Positions 1 through 7,281 of a DNA stretch of 64,000 nucleotides are shown piece by piece. Made by a program: the position numbers and the translations under genes. The stretch lies in the IMG/VR virus record IMGVR_UViG_3300020055_000005, positions 87,190-151,189 of that record; one strand, given 5' to 3'. The first letter of the stretch is position 1, and the number at the start of each line of letters is the position of its first letter. The notes under the pieces were generated by a model. That model was not told where the DNA came from, did no database searches, and worked only from the letters and a program-made list of their open reading frames with translations. The DNA is from a virus.

Positions 1-279
1 TGCGAATGCATTTGCAATGTCACGTTGGAGTAAACGGTCTTCTCTGACTTCATTGGAAAATTCTATTCGGAGGACTCGTCTGTCGAATGATGCAAAGATG
101 AGGTGATCAGGTTGTGACACTCCACGTTGCACTAGTGTTAACAGATTACAGTCAGAAGGTTTCGGTGACCAGTACTTAGATCGTCTGTGTCGTTCTTCTT
201 CCCATACGTTGGTGATGATACCATCTTTCGCAGTTACGATAGAAGTATCGTGTGATGTATTGATCGCTAATATGTCCAT
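1..279 (-). CDS. Carbamoyltransferase (NodU/CmcH family), N-terminal part, runs off the window
   Basis: The 93 visible codons open with MDILAINTSHDTSIV and then contain WEEERHRRSK. This matches the N-terminal signature of NodU/CmcH/TobZ-type O-carbamoyltransferases (conserved His-Asp after the first strand, then an EEER motif). The family transfers carbamoyl groups from carbamoyl phosphate to sugars or other small molecules; in phages it is usually linked to glycan or surface modification. The rest of the protein (typically over 500 residues) lies beyond the left edge. The family call is fairly secure, the substrate unknown. Confidence 0.75.
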   Translation of the reverse strand, partial: MDILAINTSHDTSIVTAKDGIITNVWEEERHRRSKYWSPKPSDCNLLTLVQRGVSQPDHLIFASFDRRVLRIEFSNEVREDRLLQRDIANAFA

Positions 280-312
280 AATATACCTTGTTGTCTTTTT
301 ATATAGTGTTCA

Positions 313-483
313 CTATTTTTTGTCGAGTGAATAAAACTTTATAAGTTTTTCTGAAGTGGTGATGCCGTCGTCGATGAACATATTGATAATGTCTTTCTTA
401 CCTTGACTCCAACCTGCTACCCAACTTCCTCCTGCACATGCAAGAATGAACACTATGTGTAATAAAATCATACTGTCGCTCAT
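313..483 (-). CDS. Small single-span membrane protein (56 aa)
   Basis: Starts with an ATG that overlaps the TGA of the upstream gene (ATGA), so translation is probably coupled. Residues about 5-24 form one hydrophobic segment with a GG/AGWSQG turn, followed by a charged cytoplasmic-type tail. I do not recognise a family. It is one of several tiny membrane proteins in this early-gene region. Confidence 0.55.
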   Translation of the reverse strand: MSDSMILLHIVFILACAGGSWVAGWSQGKKDIINMFIDDGITTSEKLIKFYSLDKK

Positions 484-698
484 ATACCTGACTCCCAGTC
501 TATATCGTCGTCGTCTACTCTTCTACGTTTACTTCTTGCAGTGAAGTAATCCTCTAAGTAGGGTTGCATAAATTCGTTGTAAGCATACTTAAAACTTACA
601 ACAGTGATTCCTATCATGGTTGTCCAAAAGATTGCCATGACAAAGAATTGTAAGAACACCAGTGGTGCCCAAAATAAATTAATTAGCCATTCGATCAT
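480..698 (-). CDS. Small membrane protein (72 aa)
   Basis: The start chosen (MIEWLINLF) has AAGGTG six bases upstream; longer in-frame starts lack such spacing and overlap the previous gene more. Two closely spaced hydrophobic stretches cover residues about 4-40. The tail is basic then acidic (KRRRVDDDDIDWE). Family not recognised. Confidence 0.5.
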   Translation of the reverse strand: MIEWLINLFWAPLVFLQFFVMAIFWTTMIGITVVSFKYAYNEFMQPYLEDYFTARSKRRRVDDDDIDWESGI

Positions 699-879
699 AA
701 TCATCACCTTTTGCAAAGAACAGTCGTCTCTCGACATGTTCAATCACATCTTTTTCTTTATACCATAGACCTGAAAAGAGTTCGTTGTGATCTTCCCATT
801 CTACGATGTACCTTCGGTACCCAAACGGTCTCTCTGTGTAAATGACACAGTCACCGTAGTTCTGTAATACCATTCTCAT
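679..879 (-). CDS. Hypothetical protein (66 aa)
   Basis: Short soluble protein rich in aromatic and acidic residues, with no recognised domain. It sits in a chain of overlapping small genes: its 3' end overlaps the next gene by about 20 bases. A TATAAATA box (879-886 on the opposite strand of this listing) overlaps the start codon, so a second in-frame Met at residue 3 is possible. Confidence 0.5.
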   Translation of the reverse strand: MRMVLQNYGDCVIYTERPFGYRRYIVEWEDHNELFSGLWYKEKDVIEHVERRLFFAKGDDYDRMAN

Positions 880-892
880 ATTTATATTTAGA

Positions 893-1213
893 CTAGACTA
901 ATAGTATCTTTTCTGCTAATGTGCGAATCAGAAACAGTAGTCCAACTCCGTTCAACAAGATCAATGCACGATCTTGCCATAATATACTCACCCATAACCA
1001 TAGTGTAATCCCCACTAAGGATAGGTATAAGTCCAACATGCTATACTCAGGTATACCACGTAGGGACATTGCACCCAGTACGAAAAAACTTGCAACCCAT
1101 TTCACGTACCAGTCAAGAGTGTACTTAGGTGTTGCACTCTTAAAGATACGTTTGGATTTTAGTTTTCCAATCTGTTCTTTCTGTTCATCAGTGAACTGTA
1201 ATTTTGACACCAT
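893..1213 (-). CDS. Membrane protein (106 aa)
   Basis: A basic, Lys-rich N-terminus (residues 1-35) is followed by three hydrophobic segments between about 38 and 104. Its ATG overlaps the stop of the ParB-like gene (TAATG), so the two are probably translated together. I do not recognise the family. Confidence 0.6.
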   Translation of the reverse strand: MVSKLQFTDEQKEQIGKLKSKRIFKSATPKYTLDWYVKWVASFFVLGAMSLRGIPEYSMLDLYLSLVGITLWLWVSILWQDRALILLNGVGLLFLIRTLAEKILLV

Positions 1214-2364
1214 TAAATCTCCGTGTCTAGGTTGTCAGGGTTCAGGTATTTGTTACCTTTGAACTTGACAGGTTTGTTCATAGGATACAACTCATCATAC
1301 GCCCATACCGCTGGAAGTGCAGAGTGTAAATGAATCGTCGGTAATGCACCTCTCTTCTTTGCATTGACCACACGTCCAGTGTTGTTCATAAAACCTTTCT
1401 TCACTCGCATGAATTTTTCAAATGCAGTAGAGAGTTGGTGTTCCCAATCTTTTCTTTTCTCTTTCGCAGTGGAACCACCTACGGTACCACAGTATAGTAA
1501 TATATTCACCGTGTCGACATCTTCCCAACCAATCTTGTTGAAGTCTAACTCCGCCACCATGTTAAAGATTTTCATTTCTGAAGTTGCAGCTGCAAGTATC
1601 CATTTGGTATGTCGACCATCAGGGTCGATACCCATCAGTTCCCATATCTTGGATTTACTCGCACCACTAGGAAAGTGTCTGACTCCATTGTCATCACCGA
1701 TCTTGTCTTTGACCACATAGTCCACCACCTGTGCAATCTGAGCATCCGTAAACACTCCATTGACATCAATCTCTTGCATTTCTGCAGTGACGTAAGTACT
1801 GATCTGATCTTCGTCGTAAGGTTGGCCTAACGTAGAGAAGTGACCTTCGGTCTTGGTGATCATTCCCACCTTGACATCTTCTAGAGTCGCATCCCCACTT
1901 TGTTTCTTGTAGAGGTTGTAGATGAGTCCCAGTGAAACACGAATGTCGTTGAGTTTTGCTTCAGAAGGTTCGTTTTGAATCTCGAACACTTCGAAGATAC
2001 ATTCTTCGACGAAGTCTTCATCCAGTTTACCAACACGTGTGACACCATCTAGTAGATAATAGGTATCGGTCTCCACCACATACAAAACGATAGGGGGAAC
2101 CTCACCAAAGGAAAAACCATTCTTATCGATGTCTTTCCATATTGCGTTTTTCTTTTTATTAACCCCAGTCCGTGCAAGTTGATTAAAAAAATCATCACGA
2201 ACTATCGCATCAAGTTTAATGACACGTGGGTCTATGAGTTTGATTGCATGTTTGGGATAATCTTTGAAGACGTTAGGGTATGCACCTACTCTTCGGATTT
2301 TTTCTTTATATTCTGCAAACAATTCATCTGATATGGTTGCTTGCTTATGAGTATATAATATCAT
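1213..2364 (-). CDS. ParB/sulfiredoxin-like domain protein (383 aa)
   Basis: The start is set by AAAGGAGAAG placed just before ATG (MILYTHKQ). Residues about 45-130 resemble the ParB N-terminal fold: a VPPIVLYVVETDTYYLLDG strand-turn ending in LLDGVTRVGKL, equivalent to the 'xxDGxHRxxA' box of ParB/Srx proteins. That box binds CTP in ParB or acts in nuclease relatives. The C-terminal 200 residues are not recognised. Known roles of phage ParB-like proteins include DNA binding, nuclease activity and partition; none can be assigned here. It has its own elaborate control region upstream (2401-2504). Confidence 0.6.
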   Translation of the reverse strand: MILYTHKQATISDELFAEYKEKIRRVGAYPNVFKDYPKHAIKLIDPRVIKLDAIVRDDFFNQLARTGVNKKKNAIWKDIDKNGFSFGEVPPIVLYVVETDTYYLLDGVTRVGKLDEDFVEECIFEVFEIQNEPSEAKLNDIRVSLGLIYNLYKKQSGDATLEDVKVGMITKTEGHFSTLGQPYDEDQISTYVTAEMQEIDVNGVFTDAQIAQVVDYVVKDKIGDDNGVRHFPSGASKSKIWELMGIDPDGRHTKWILAAATSEMKIFNMVAELDFNKIGWEDVDTVNILLYCGTVGGSTAKEKRKDWEHQLSTAFEKFMRVKKGFMNNTGRVVNAKKRGALPTIHLHSALPAVWAYDELYPMNKPVKFKGNKYLNPDNLDTEI

Positions 2365-2400
2365 ATTGTTCTTCTCCTTTAGAGTCACTTCAGACTCTGA

Positions 2401-2433
2401 TGTAACTAAATTTAGTTACAAATTGTAACTAAA
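2401..2433. promoter_or_regulatory. Palindromic operator-like array upstream of ParB-like gene
   Basis: TGTAACTAAATTTAGTTACA (2401-2420) is a perfect 20-bp palindrome. It is followed by an 11-bp-arm inverted repeat TTTAGTTACAA (2411-2421) / TTGTAACTAAA (2423-2433), giving three copies of the half-site TGTAACTAAA in alternating orientation. It lies between a TATAAT (2436-2441) and the gene's ribosome site, a position fit for a repressor operator or an RNA hairpin. Confidence 0.6.
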
Positions 2434-2440
2434 AATATTA

Positions 2441-2472
2441 TAAAAAAACTGCAGTCAACTTTGGACTACAGT
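2441..2472 (-). terminator. Rho-independent terminator or 5' hairpin
   Basis: On the minus strand ACTGTAGTC-(CAAAGTT)-GACTGCAGT is followed by TTTTTTT. It can end the upstream 2512-3092 operon. A promoter (2476-2504) points into it with +1 near 2469, so it may also act as an attenuator. Confidence 0.65.
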
Positions 2473-2475
2473 ACC

Positions 2476-2504
2476 ATTATAGTATACACCTCTACGTTTG
2501 TAAA
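2476..2504 (-). promoter_or_regulatory. Sigma70-type promoter
   Basis: TTTACA (2499-2504), 17-bp spacer, TATAAT (2476-2481), preceded by a CCCCC run like several other promoters here. The predicted start falls at the base of the 2449-2472 hairpin, upstream of the ParB-like gene. Confidence 0.6.
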
Positions 2505-2511
2505 GGGGGTT

Positions 2512-2670
2512 TTATAAAGTAGACAAATAAATCATCAGGTCATTCCATACATTCGGCACCATAGTATACACTACGAGAATAAGGAATATTAAGCCCACCG
2601 TACAAAGGTTCAGTATAAACCATACTATACTTAGGAGATTTTTTAACCCTGTCCATGCAAAATTAATCAT
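2512..2670 (-). CDS. Small membrane protein (52 aa)
   Basis: Begins MINFAWTGLKNLLS and has a hydrophobic span of about 25 residues (WFILNLCTVGLIFLILVVYT). It overlaps the 3' end of the preceding lipoprotein gene by 8 bases. No family recognised. A terminator lies downstream. Confidence 0.55.
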   Translation of the reverse strand: MINFAWTGLKNLLSIVWFILNLCTVGLIFLILVVYTMVPNVWNDLMIYLSTL

Positions 2671-2884
2671 AAGTGTCAACCTTTACGTCTAGGTTATCAA
2701 AGATCACAGGAACATCAATATATTCACAGTGAGTATTGTCTTCCGTACACACTAGAATGTTTGTTCTTGCTTCACACCCACGATTATCACATTCGAATTT
2801 AATGGGGTCACGTTCAAAGTCAACCACAACACACCCATGTAAAAAAGGTAGTGTAACACAAAATACCCCAAAAAAATTTTTCAT
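2663..2884 (-). CDS. Putative lipoprotein (73 aa)
   Basis: The N-terminus has a signal-peptide-like stretch ending in a lipobox (PFLHGC, Cys at residue 18). The mature part holds five further cysteines in CDNRGCE, CTEDNTHC pattern, which suggests disulfides in the periplasm. Coupled to the upstream small gene by ATGA. Function unknown. Confidence 0.6.
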   Translation of the reverse strand: MKNFFGVFCVTLPFLHGCVVVDFERDPIKFECDNRGCEARTNILVCTEDNTHCEYIDVPVIFDNLDVKVDTYD

Positions 2885-2979
2885 AACACCTGTCCTAAGG
2901 TTATTAAAGTCGTTAACCCACCCAACGTAGAGACAAAGTCCCAGTCGAAGAGTCCGTGTTCAGTTAAAAATTTCATCAT
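2881..2979 (-). CDS. Tiny protein (32 aa), leaderless start
   Basis: Encodes MMKFLTEHGLFDWDF followed by a hydrophobic tail. The ATG is six bases after the -10 (2986-2991) of a strong promoter, i.e. at the expected +1, so no leader or ribosome site is available upstream. The stop overlaps the lipoprotein start (ATGA), which supports real translation. Confidence 0.5.
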   Translation of the reverse strand: MMKFLTEHGLFDWDFVSTLGGLTTLITLGQVL

Positions 2980-2985
2980 GGTTAT

Positions 2986-3015
2986 AGTATATGAAAAAGT
3001 GAACAGCATTGTCAA
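2986..3015 (-). promoter_or_regulatory. Sigma70-type early promoter
   Basis: TTGACA (3010-3015), 18-bp spacer containing ACTTTTT, TATACT (2986-2991). The -35 overlaps the TGA stop of the 3012-3092 gene. ATG of the next gene is at predicted +1 (2979). Confidence 0.8.
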
Positions 3016-3092
3016 TAGGGGTTGGTATATAGAAATAAAAGGAATATGGATATAATTAATACCCAAAAAATAATTTTTCGCAGTGGTCTCAT
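3012..3092 (-). CDS. Tiny membrane peptide (26 aa)
   Basis: MRPLRKII then a hydrophobic span (FWVLIISIFLLFLY). The start has a strong GAGGAG ribosome site 5-6 bases upstream. Its TGA stop is embedded in the TTGACA of the next promoter, a compact arrangement seen again at 34939. Confidence 0.5.
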   Translation of the reverse strand: MRPLRKIIFWVLIISIFLLFLYTNPY

Positions 3093-3204
3093 AATCTCCT
3101 CAGAAATATTCACTAGGGGTCTTTAGTCGTTTCTCAAACACTCTAGGAGTCCCATACGACTGTTCTAAGAGCATTTAGGGGGGGTACCCTTGTCTCAGGT
3201 CACC

Positions 3205-3387
3205 TCAGTCATCATCATCACGCTGGCGCAATTCTACGACATGTCCCTCTTTGTTCAGTGCAGACCCCAACTTAGAGGCCTCCATGAGAGACAGTGGTGT
3301 GTCATTGCGTTGTTCCAGTGGTGATTTCACTGTGCGATCTAACCCTATGACCTTACGATCTATAGAAAATACATCAAACATTCGCAT
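3205..3387 (-). CDS. Hypothetical protein (60 aa)
   Basis: Starts MRMFDVFSIDRKVIG after GGAAGG about 10 bases upstream; an upstream in-frame ATG would give 83 residues. It ends in an acidic DDDD tail. Not recognised; codon use and the ribosome site make it a fair candidate only. Confidence 0.45.
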   Translation of the reverse strand: MRMFDVFSIDRKVIGLDRTVKSPLEQRNDTPLSLMEASKLGSALNKEGHVVELRQRDDDD

Positions 3388-3548
3388 ACAACTTATCCTT
3401 CCATTTATCAGTCCTCTGAAACCCTTATTGGCAAAGGGTTTGGGGGTCTCTCTCATCCCCCCATGGTGATTGTCGGCATCACAGCCCCAGCGCCGTCACA
3501 TTATTCATAACGAATACAAGAGCCTTCACTGGTCACTCTTATAACTCT

Positions 3549-3577
3549 ATTATACCATATAAGCATGGTATATACAA
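3549..3577 (-). promoter_or_regulatory. Possible promoter
   Basis: TTGTAT (3572-3577), 17-bp spacer, TATAAT (3549-3554), preceded by a CCCC tract. It could drive the 3205-3387 gene. Confidence 0.45.
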
Positions 3578-3749
3578 GGGGAAAACCCACCAGTCAGAAA
3601 GATTGCGACTCTTTTTTAGGACTACCAGTGGTATTAAACCCTCATATTGGTACTCTCGTCTAACAGTGGAGTCACTCCCTAGGTCAATATCATGGGGTCA
3701 GAACCCAATTCGATGACCGCCAGAAGACGATTTCCCATCATTCAAGTAC

Positions 3750-3779
3750 ATTATACACAAAAATGCACCCCTTTGTCAA
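3750..3779 (-). promoter_or_regulatory. Strong sigma70-type promoter without an evident downstream gene
   Basis: TTGACA (3774-3779), 18-bp spacer with ATTTTTG, perfect TATAAT (3750-3755). Downstream only a 20-codon frame is present before 3678. Confidence 0.75.
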
Positions 3780-3789
3780 GCCTTATACC

Positions 3790-4017
3790 CTAGTGAAAGG
3801 GTCTAGAAACACCATTCACCACTAGAGAATCAATAAACATGTTGCCTCTAGGGTCTATAAAACCGTTACATACGCATATAGCACAGACCATATCCCATGA
3901 AGTGTTCATAGTGTCAGGGTTTTTATCTAATGCTAACTGCATTTGTTTACTATTAAAAGGTATATCAACAGGGGTATCTGTTGCAATATGTGTACCAGTA
4001 ATACCGTTAATAATCAT
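3790..4017 (-). CDS. Hypothetical protein (75 aa)
   Basis: The start MIINGITGTHIATD is fixed by AGGAG eight bases upstream and a promoter at 4039-4068. Contains MVCAICVCNGFI (three Cys). No family recognised. Likely an early gene. Confidence 0.6.
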   Translation of the reverse strand: MIINGITGTHIATDTPVDIPFNSKQMQLALDKNPDTMNTSWDMVCAICVCNGFIDPRGNMFIDSLVVNGVSRPFH

Positions 4018-4038
4018 AATACTTCTCCTATAGTACCT

Positions 4039-4068
4039 ATAGTAACAAATGTTTAGGGGTATTGTCAA
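4039..4068 (-). promoter_or_regulatory. Sigma70-type early promoter
   Basis: TTGACA (4063-4068), 18-bp spacer, TACTAT (4039-4044). Here the transcript has an ordinary leader with an AGGAGA ribosome site before the 4017 start. Confidence 0.7.
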
Positions 4069-4348
4069 GCCCTCATATACGCAAATCACGCTGACACCCC
4101 ACCTCTGAGACCCTCTGTTTATAGGGGTTTCCGAGACCCTCCGAAAGTGCTTGACTCCTAATTAGAAATCGTGTTTGCCTCTCCGAACAACACCACCAAA
4201 ACCCAAAATAATCCACTTTCTCCCACCATGCTTAAATACGAATATATTTCACACTTTCACACACTTTGTCACACTAATATATTCACTCGCACCATGATCA
4301 CCATAAAAATATATTAAAACCCCCTTACATCAACCACTTAGTGTATGA
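4069..4348. other. Intergenic region between divergent promoters
   Basis: About 280 bases with no supported gene. Holds two near copies of GAGACCCTC (around 4108 and 4134) and a CACACTTT/CACACACTTT cluster flanked by AATATATT at about 4243 and 4278, which could be protein-binding sites. A 29-codon plus-strand frame at 4229 has no ribosome site. Confidence 0.35.
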
Positions 4349-4354
4349 TATAAT
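4324..4354 (+). promoter_or_regulatory. Plus-strand promoter
   Basis: TATAAT (4349-4354) with a CTTACA/TTACAT -35 candidate (4324-4330) after a CCCCC tract. The ATG at 4361 is exactly six bases after the -10. Confidence 0.6.
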
Positions 4355-4360
4355 ACACTT

Positions 4361-4546
4361 ATGAAGTATTATGAAAGAATTATCCAATATCTCAGAGATA
4401 ATCCTTATATCGCATGTATGATATTTCTTACATTCGTTCTGATATTGGTTAAATACCTTCTTACAGGTTGTGTTATTGTATGCATAGAACCTTCCATCTA
4501 CATAGACCCTATTGATGTGTCTGAGGATATAGAACGTGTCGCCTAA
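4361..4546 (+). CDS. Small single-span membrane protein (61 aa), leaderless start
   Basis: First of only two plus-strand genes in the window. Residues about 17-42 form one transmembrane helix (IACMIFLTFVLILVKYLL); the tail is acidic. The start codon lies at the predicted +1, so the mRNA should be leaderless. Overlaps the next gene by 11 bases. Family unknown. Confidence 0.6.
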   Translation: MKYYERIIQYLRDNPYIACMIFLTFVLILVKYLLTGCVIVCIEPSIYIDPIDVSEDIERVA

Positions 4547-4766
4547 AACAAGAAAGATACACCAAGAAACCTTTACTACAGTCTTTACAGGCTTATTGAT
4601 TAATTATCCATTGAATCTAATGGGGTTATGGTTGTGTATTGATTATTGGGGTATGTCTGACCCCTTTTGGATAGGTACGACGATTACTGCGTATATGACT
4701 ATAGTTGCATACACAAGGGTTTTTCTAATACGGCGTCATTTTTATAACAGACATACCTCTCAGTAA
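4536..4766 (+). CDS. Membrane protein resembling DUF7220 (76 aa)
   Basis: Two predicted helices (about 17-37 and 44-62) with a central GLWLCIDYWG and a terminal YTRVFLIRRHFYNR. This pattern is typical of the small phage 'two-helix plus RRxF' membrane proteins (DUF7220-like). Its 3' end overlaps the convergent gene 4699-5391 by 68 bases. Confidence 0.55.
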   Translation: MSPKTRKIHQETFTTVFTGLLINYPLNLMGLWLCIDYWGMSDPFWIGTTITAYMTIVAYTRVFLIRRHFYNRHTSQ

Positions 4767-5391
4767 ACCTCTCGTTTCTTTGCATAAAATACGGTTTAGT
4801 CATAACATCGACTGCCATTGATATCCGTGGCGTTTGGTATATATTGGTTTTGACTTCGTGTTCGTGTTCCTGTCCGACGATGGTGAGTGTCCCTACTTCG
4901 TTTGGTGTGTACCCTCCTGCGGCGTAGTAGTGTGTACCAGTCCGTGTGTCACCTTGAATGAATATATTACATGCATAGAGGTGGTTTGGAGGTTGATAGG
5001 TATGTGCATGTTTGTTAAGGTTCTCTCCTTGACGGAGTATATTAGTCCAACACTGAAATAGATAACACTTCCAAGTGTTAAATTCAGGTAACTCTGCGAG
5101 GCGTTGTGGTATATTCAAAAACGACACTTTAGGATGATTGAACCAGTTATATACGGTGTGTTGTTTAGTTAACCCTTCGTAAGGTTTCTGGCTATCGTTG
5201 GGTATATTCAGAATGCGTTCTTCTTCCTCTATGATAATACGTGCAAGTGTGTTGCATTCTTCGAGAGTGAGAAAGTTCTTATATTCTTTATAGTAAAAGG
5301 GGTCTAGTGTTAGACCCCCATTATCGTGGAAAATTAATGTCTTGTTATCGTTATTCCACAGTGAGTGTATGTTTTGTTTTACAATACCCAC
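4699..5391 (-). CDS. Putative 2-oxoglutarate/Fe(II) oxygenase-like protein (230 aa)
   Basis: The C-terminal half has double-stranded beta-helix features: NKHAHT, then NIFIQGDTRTG, GTLTIVGQEHEHEV and an end segment with basic residues. The canonical HxD is not clear (HAH instead), so the catalytic state is doubtful. Its neighbours modify sugars or proteins. The C-terminus overlaps a convergent plus-strand gene. Confidence 0.4.
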   Translation of the reverse strand: MGIVKQNIHSLWNNDNKTLIFHDNGGLTLDPFYYKEYKNFLTLEECNTLARIIIEEEERILNIPNDSQKPYEGLTKQHTVYNWFNHPKVSFLNIPQRLAELPEFNTWKCYLFQCWTNILRQGENLNKHAHTYQPPNHLYACNIFIQGDTRTGTHYYAAGGYTPNEVGTLTIVGQEHEHEVKTNIYQTPRISMAVDVMTKPYFMQRNERFTERYVCYKNDAVLEKPLCMQL

Positions 5392-6260
5392 AGGTGGAGA
5401 TACCTATCTGCAAATGGGTCGATGTTGTCTTCCCCTCTGTCTAGGTATAGAATAGACGTTTGTTTGGTGATATCACGATATTCATGATCGAATTCGATAT
5501 ATTTTGCTTCAGGTTCACCACCCATTCCTCTCCATAGGTTTTGGTCTTCTTCATAGAGAGGTCTGATCTTTTCTTCAAAATGGGCGTTGACTGCACGATT
5601 CTTAGTCTCATCATTGACGTAATAACCACCGACAGCACCCAATGGTACTGGTAAGACGTACCCTTCGAATTCGTTCTCATAGAACTCACCCAGTGTTTGG
5701 TATTTCTCTTGATACCCTGCAGGGTCTGTCATGAATTTACGATAGAGGTCACGTGTGTCACCTGCGACAAAACCAAAGTAACAATCTGAATACTTAGGTG
5801 CATTCTCTTCTACGGCCCACCAGTTAGGTGCAAGGTGTAGGAATGCAAGGTTCTCATCTTCGATACGATCACGGTCTTCACGTGAGAATTTAACATTTGT
5901 CTCACTGGTAGTCCCTCTATCAGGAATACCATCGAAACAGAACCCTTGAGTTAAGTCTCTTGCAATACAGTTTGCATCAAAATACATAGTCTTGGTACCT
6001 GTACCAAAGTAGTCATCGTAATTGTGCAATTCAATTGCATGAAAGTTGGGATTGGTAATCTCTTCATTACCTAGATACGGAACCACACGAATACCTTCGT
6101 CGAGTCCAGTCTTATCATCAGTGAGTACGTTCAATCGACAGAATTGAAATCCATCAGAACGTGTCACTCGCATTCTATCTAATGATAGTTTAAAACGATT
6201 GATATCTTCAGAGGTCACTCCATTATCTTTCGTCTTTACACATACTAATTCAATAGCCAT
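5379..6260 (-). CDS. Putative glycosyltransferase-like protein (293 aa)
   Basis: The pattern FQFCRLNVLTDDKTGLDEGI followed by KTMYFDANCIA resembles GT-A-fold enzymes of marine phages and capsule loci, where a 'FxCLTDD' strand precedes a metal-binding DxD-like motif (here YFDAN). The DxD is not perfect, so this is a fold-level guess. It overlaps 4699-5391 by 13 bases, and together with the carbamoyltransferase, sulfotransferase and oxygenases suggests surface or glycan modification. Confidence 0.45.
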   Translation of the reverse strand: MAIELVCVKTKDNGVTSEDINRFKLSLDRMRVTRSDGFQFCRLNVLTDDKTGLDEGIRVVPYLGNEEITNPNFHAIELHNYDDYFGTGTKTMYFDANCIARDLTQGFCFDGIPDRGTTSETNVKFSREDRDRIEDENLAFLHLAPNWWAVEENAPKYSDCYFGFVAGDTRDLYRKFMTDPAGYQEKYQTLGEFYENEFEGYVLPVPLGAVGGYYVNDETKNRAVNAHFEEKIRPLYEEDQNLWRGMGGEPEAKYIEFDHEYRDITKQTSILYLDRGEDNIDPFADRYLHLWVL

Positions 6261-6274
6261 TTATTAATTCTCCA

Positions 6275-6361
6275 TTATGAATATTTGTTATTATCATCGT
6301 TGTAATACTTATATATGACAACCATGACACCTATTAATAATAAACCTTCAACCACATTCAC
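6275..6361 (-). CDS. Tiny membrane peptide (28 aa), GTG start
   Basis: GTG overlaps the TGA of the upstream gene (GTGA). The product MNVVEGLLLIGVMVVIYKYY has one hydrophobic span and an Asp/Asn-rich end. Small and unproven. Confidence 0.35.
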   Translation of the reverse strand: MNVVEGLLLIGVMVVIYKYYNDDNNKYS

Positions 6362-6702
6362 CGTCTCATCCTCGCAAGGTCTTTTGCATATTGTGAACCA
6401 CCATTCTCTTCTGCAAAGACTGGAACAAGATTAGACTTATGCATTGTTGCAATACCCAGTAACTTACGTTCACCTGTATATTGCATGGGTTCCACACGTG
6501 GTGTGAGACACCCTGTTGCATTAGTTTTGAGTGAAGGAATCTCTTCTTTCACCTCTCGCATCACTTGATCATAAATCTTTTGTTGAGTTGCGATTAGTTC
6601 ATTATATTTAGTACGTTTTGACTTCTTAGTAAATGCACGTGTTTTACGTCTTTTACCATGAGGCCCATAACGAATACTATTACTTAGATTTAAATAACCC
6701 AT
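6358..6702 (-). CDS. Basic hypothetical protein (114 aa), leaderless start
   Basis: The N-terminal 35 residues are strongly basic (HGKRRKTRAFTKKSKRTK), which suggests nucleic-acid binding. No domain recognised. The ATG is exactly six bases after a TATAAT with a TTTACA -35. Confidence 0.55.
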   Translation of the reverse strand: MGYLNLSNSIRYGPHGKRRKTRAFTKKSKRTKYNELIATQQKIYDQVMREVKEEIPSLKTNATGCLTPRVEPMQYTGERKLLGIATMHKSNLVPVFAEENGGSQYAKDLARMRR

Positions 6703-6708
6703 AAGGTT

Positions 6709-6737
6709 ATTATACTAAATCTAGGTCAGTTTGTAAA
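6709..6737 (-). promoter_or_regulatory. Sigma70-type promoter
   Basis: TTTACA (6732-6737), 17-bp spacer, TATAAT (6709-6714). It overlaps the end of the 6710-6916 gene; predicted +1 equals the ATG at 6702. Confidence 0.75.
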
Positions 6738-6916
6738 GGGTTTTTCTTACGCAATTTAACACACCCATCGACCAATTCAACTTGTAGGTCTTGGTGGTTC
6801 TCTAGTCCTAACTCATTTAGAGACAGGTCAGACTCAAACGTAATACCATCATCTGATACCGTGAATGTCCAATTTTGAAATACAACGTCTCTAACGTTTC
6901 CTTTAAATACAGACAC
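6710..6916 (-). CDS. Hypothetical protein (68 aa), GTG start
   Basis: Starts with GTG overlapping the TAG of the MazG-like gene (TAGTG). Alternating hydrophobic strands and acidic residues suggest a small beta-rich protein. Not recognised. Confidence 0.5.
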   Translation of the reverse strand: MSVFKGNVRDVVFQNWTFTVSDDGITFESDLSLNELGLENHQDLQVELVDGCVKLRKKNPLQTDLDLV

Positions 6917-7257
6917 TAGAAGTGTTCCTCCGCTTCAGTCCATGGTAGAATAGGTTTATGATACCCATCCTTTACAAAGATACCATCGATCATGGTTCCA
7001 GTACGATCTTTGATATCATCGTATGCAGTTTGCATACATTCCTGTAGTGTCAGATTATTACGTTCCATAATGTTGGTTAACACTACAATACAATCACCGA
7101 TATCATCCCTGATATCGTTACCTTTGCATACATTATCACTGAGTTCACCAACCTCCTGAATCAGTTTGCATACTTGGTCTTTATCGTTTGCACCTTCGAT
7201 AAGATTTCTGTCGTGGTGCCATTGTCGAATCTTTACATCTAGTTCTCGTACATTCAT
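6916..7257 (-). CDS. MazG-like nucleotide pyrophosphohydrolase (113 aa)
   Basis: The segment KLIQEVGELSDNVCKG (about 31-46) followed by DIRDDIGDCIVVLTNI (48-63) is the split acidic metal-binding signature (EExE...D..D) of all-alpha NTP pyrophosphatases of the MazG/MazG-like family. These hydrolyse (d)NTPs or modified nucleotides. Marine T4-like phages often carry mazG. The protein is short, a single-domain form. Ends just before tRNA-Ser. Confidence 0.7.
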   Translation of the reverse strand: MNVRELDVKIRQWHHDRNLIEGANDKDQVCKLIQEVGELSDNVCKGNDIRDDIGDCIVVLTNIMERNNLTLQECMQTAYDDIKDRTGTMIDGIFVKDGYHKPILPWTEAEEHF

Positions 7258-7281
7258 GACTTTCTCCTGTTAGTTAGTCAC

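Larger units (their letters stand above)
3388..3789. other. 400-base region with promoters and no convincing gene
   Basis: Contains two minus-strand promoters (3549-3577, 3750-3779). Downstream of the second, the only open frame is a possible 20-codon peptide (3679-3741) whose ATG is 2 bases after the expected +1. The rest (3578-3678) has no ORF; it may make a small RNA. Confidence 0.4.
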
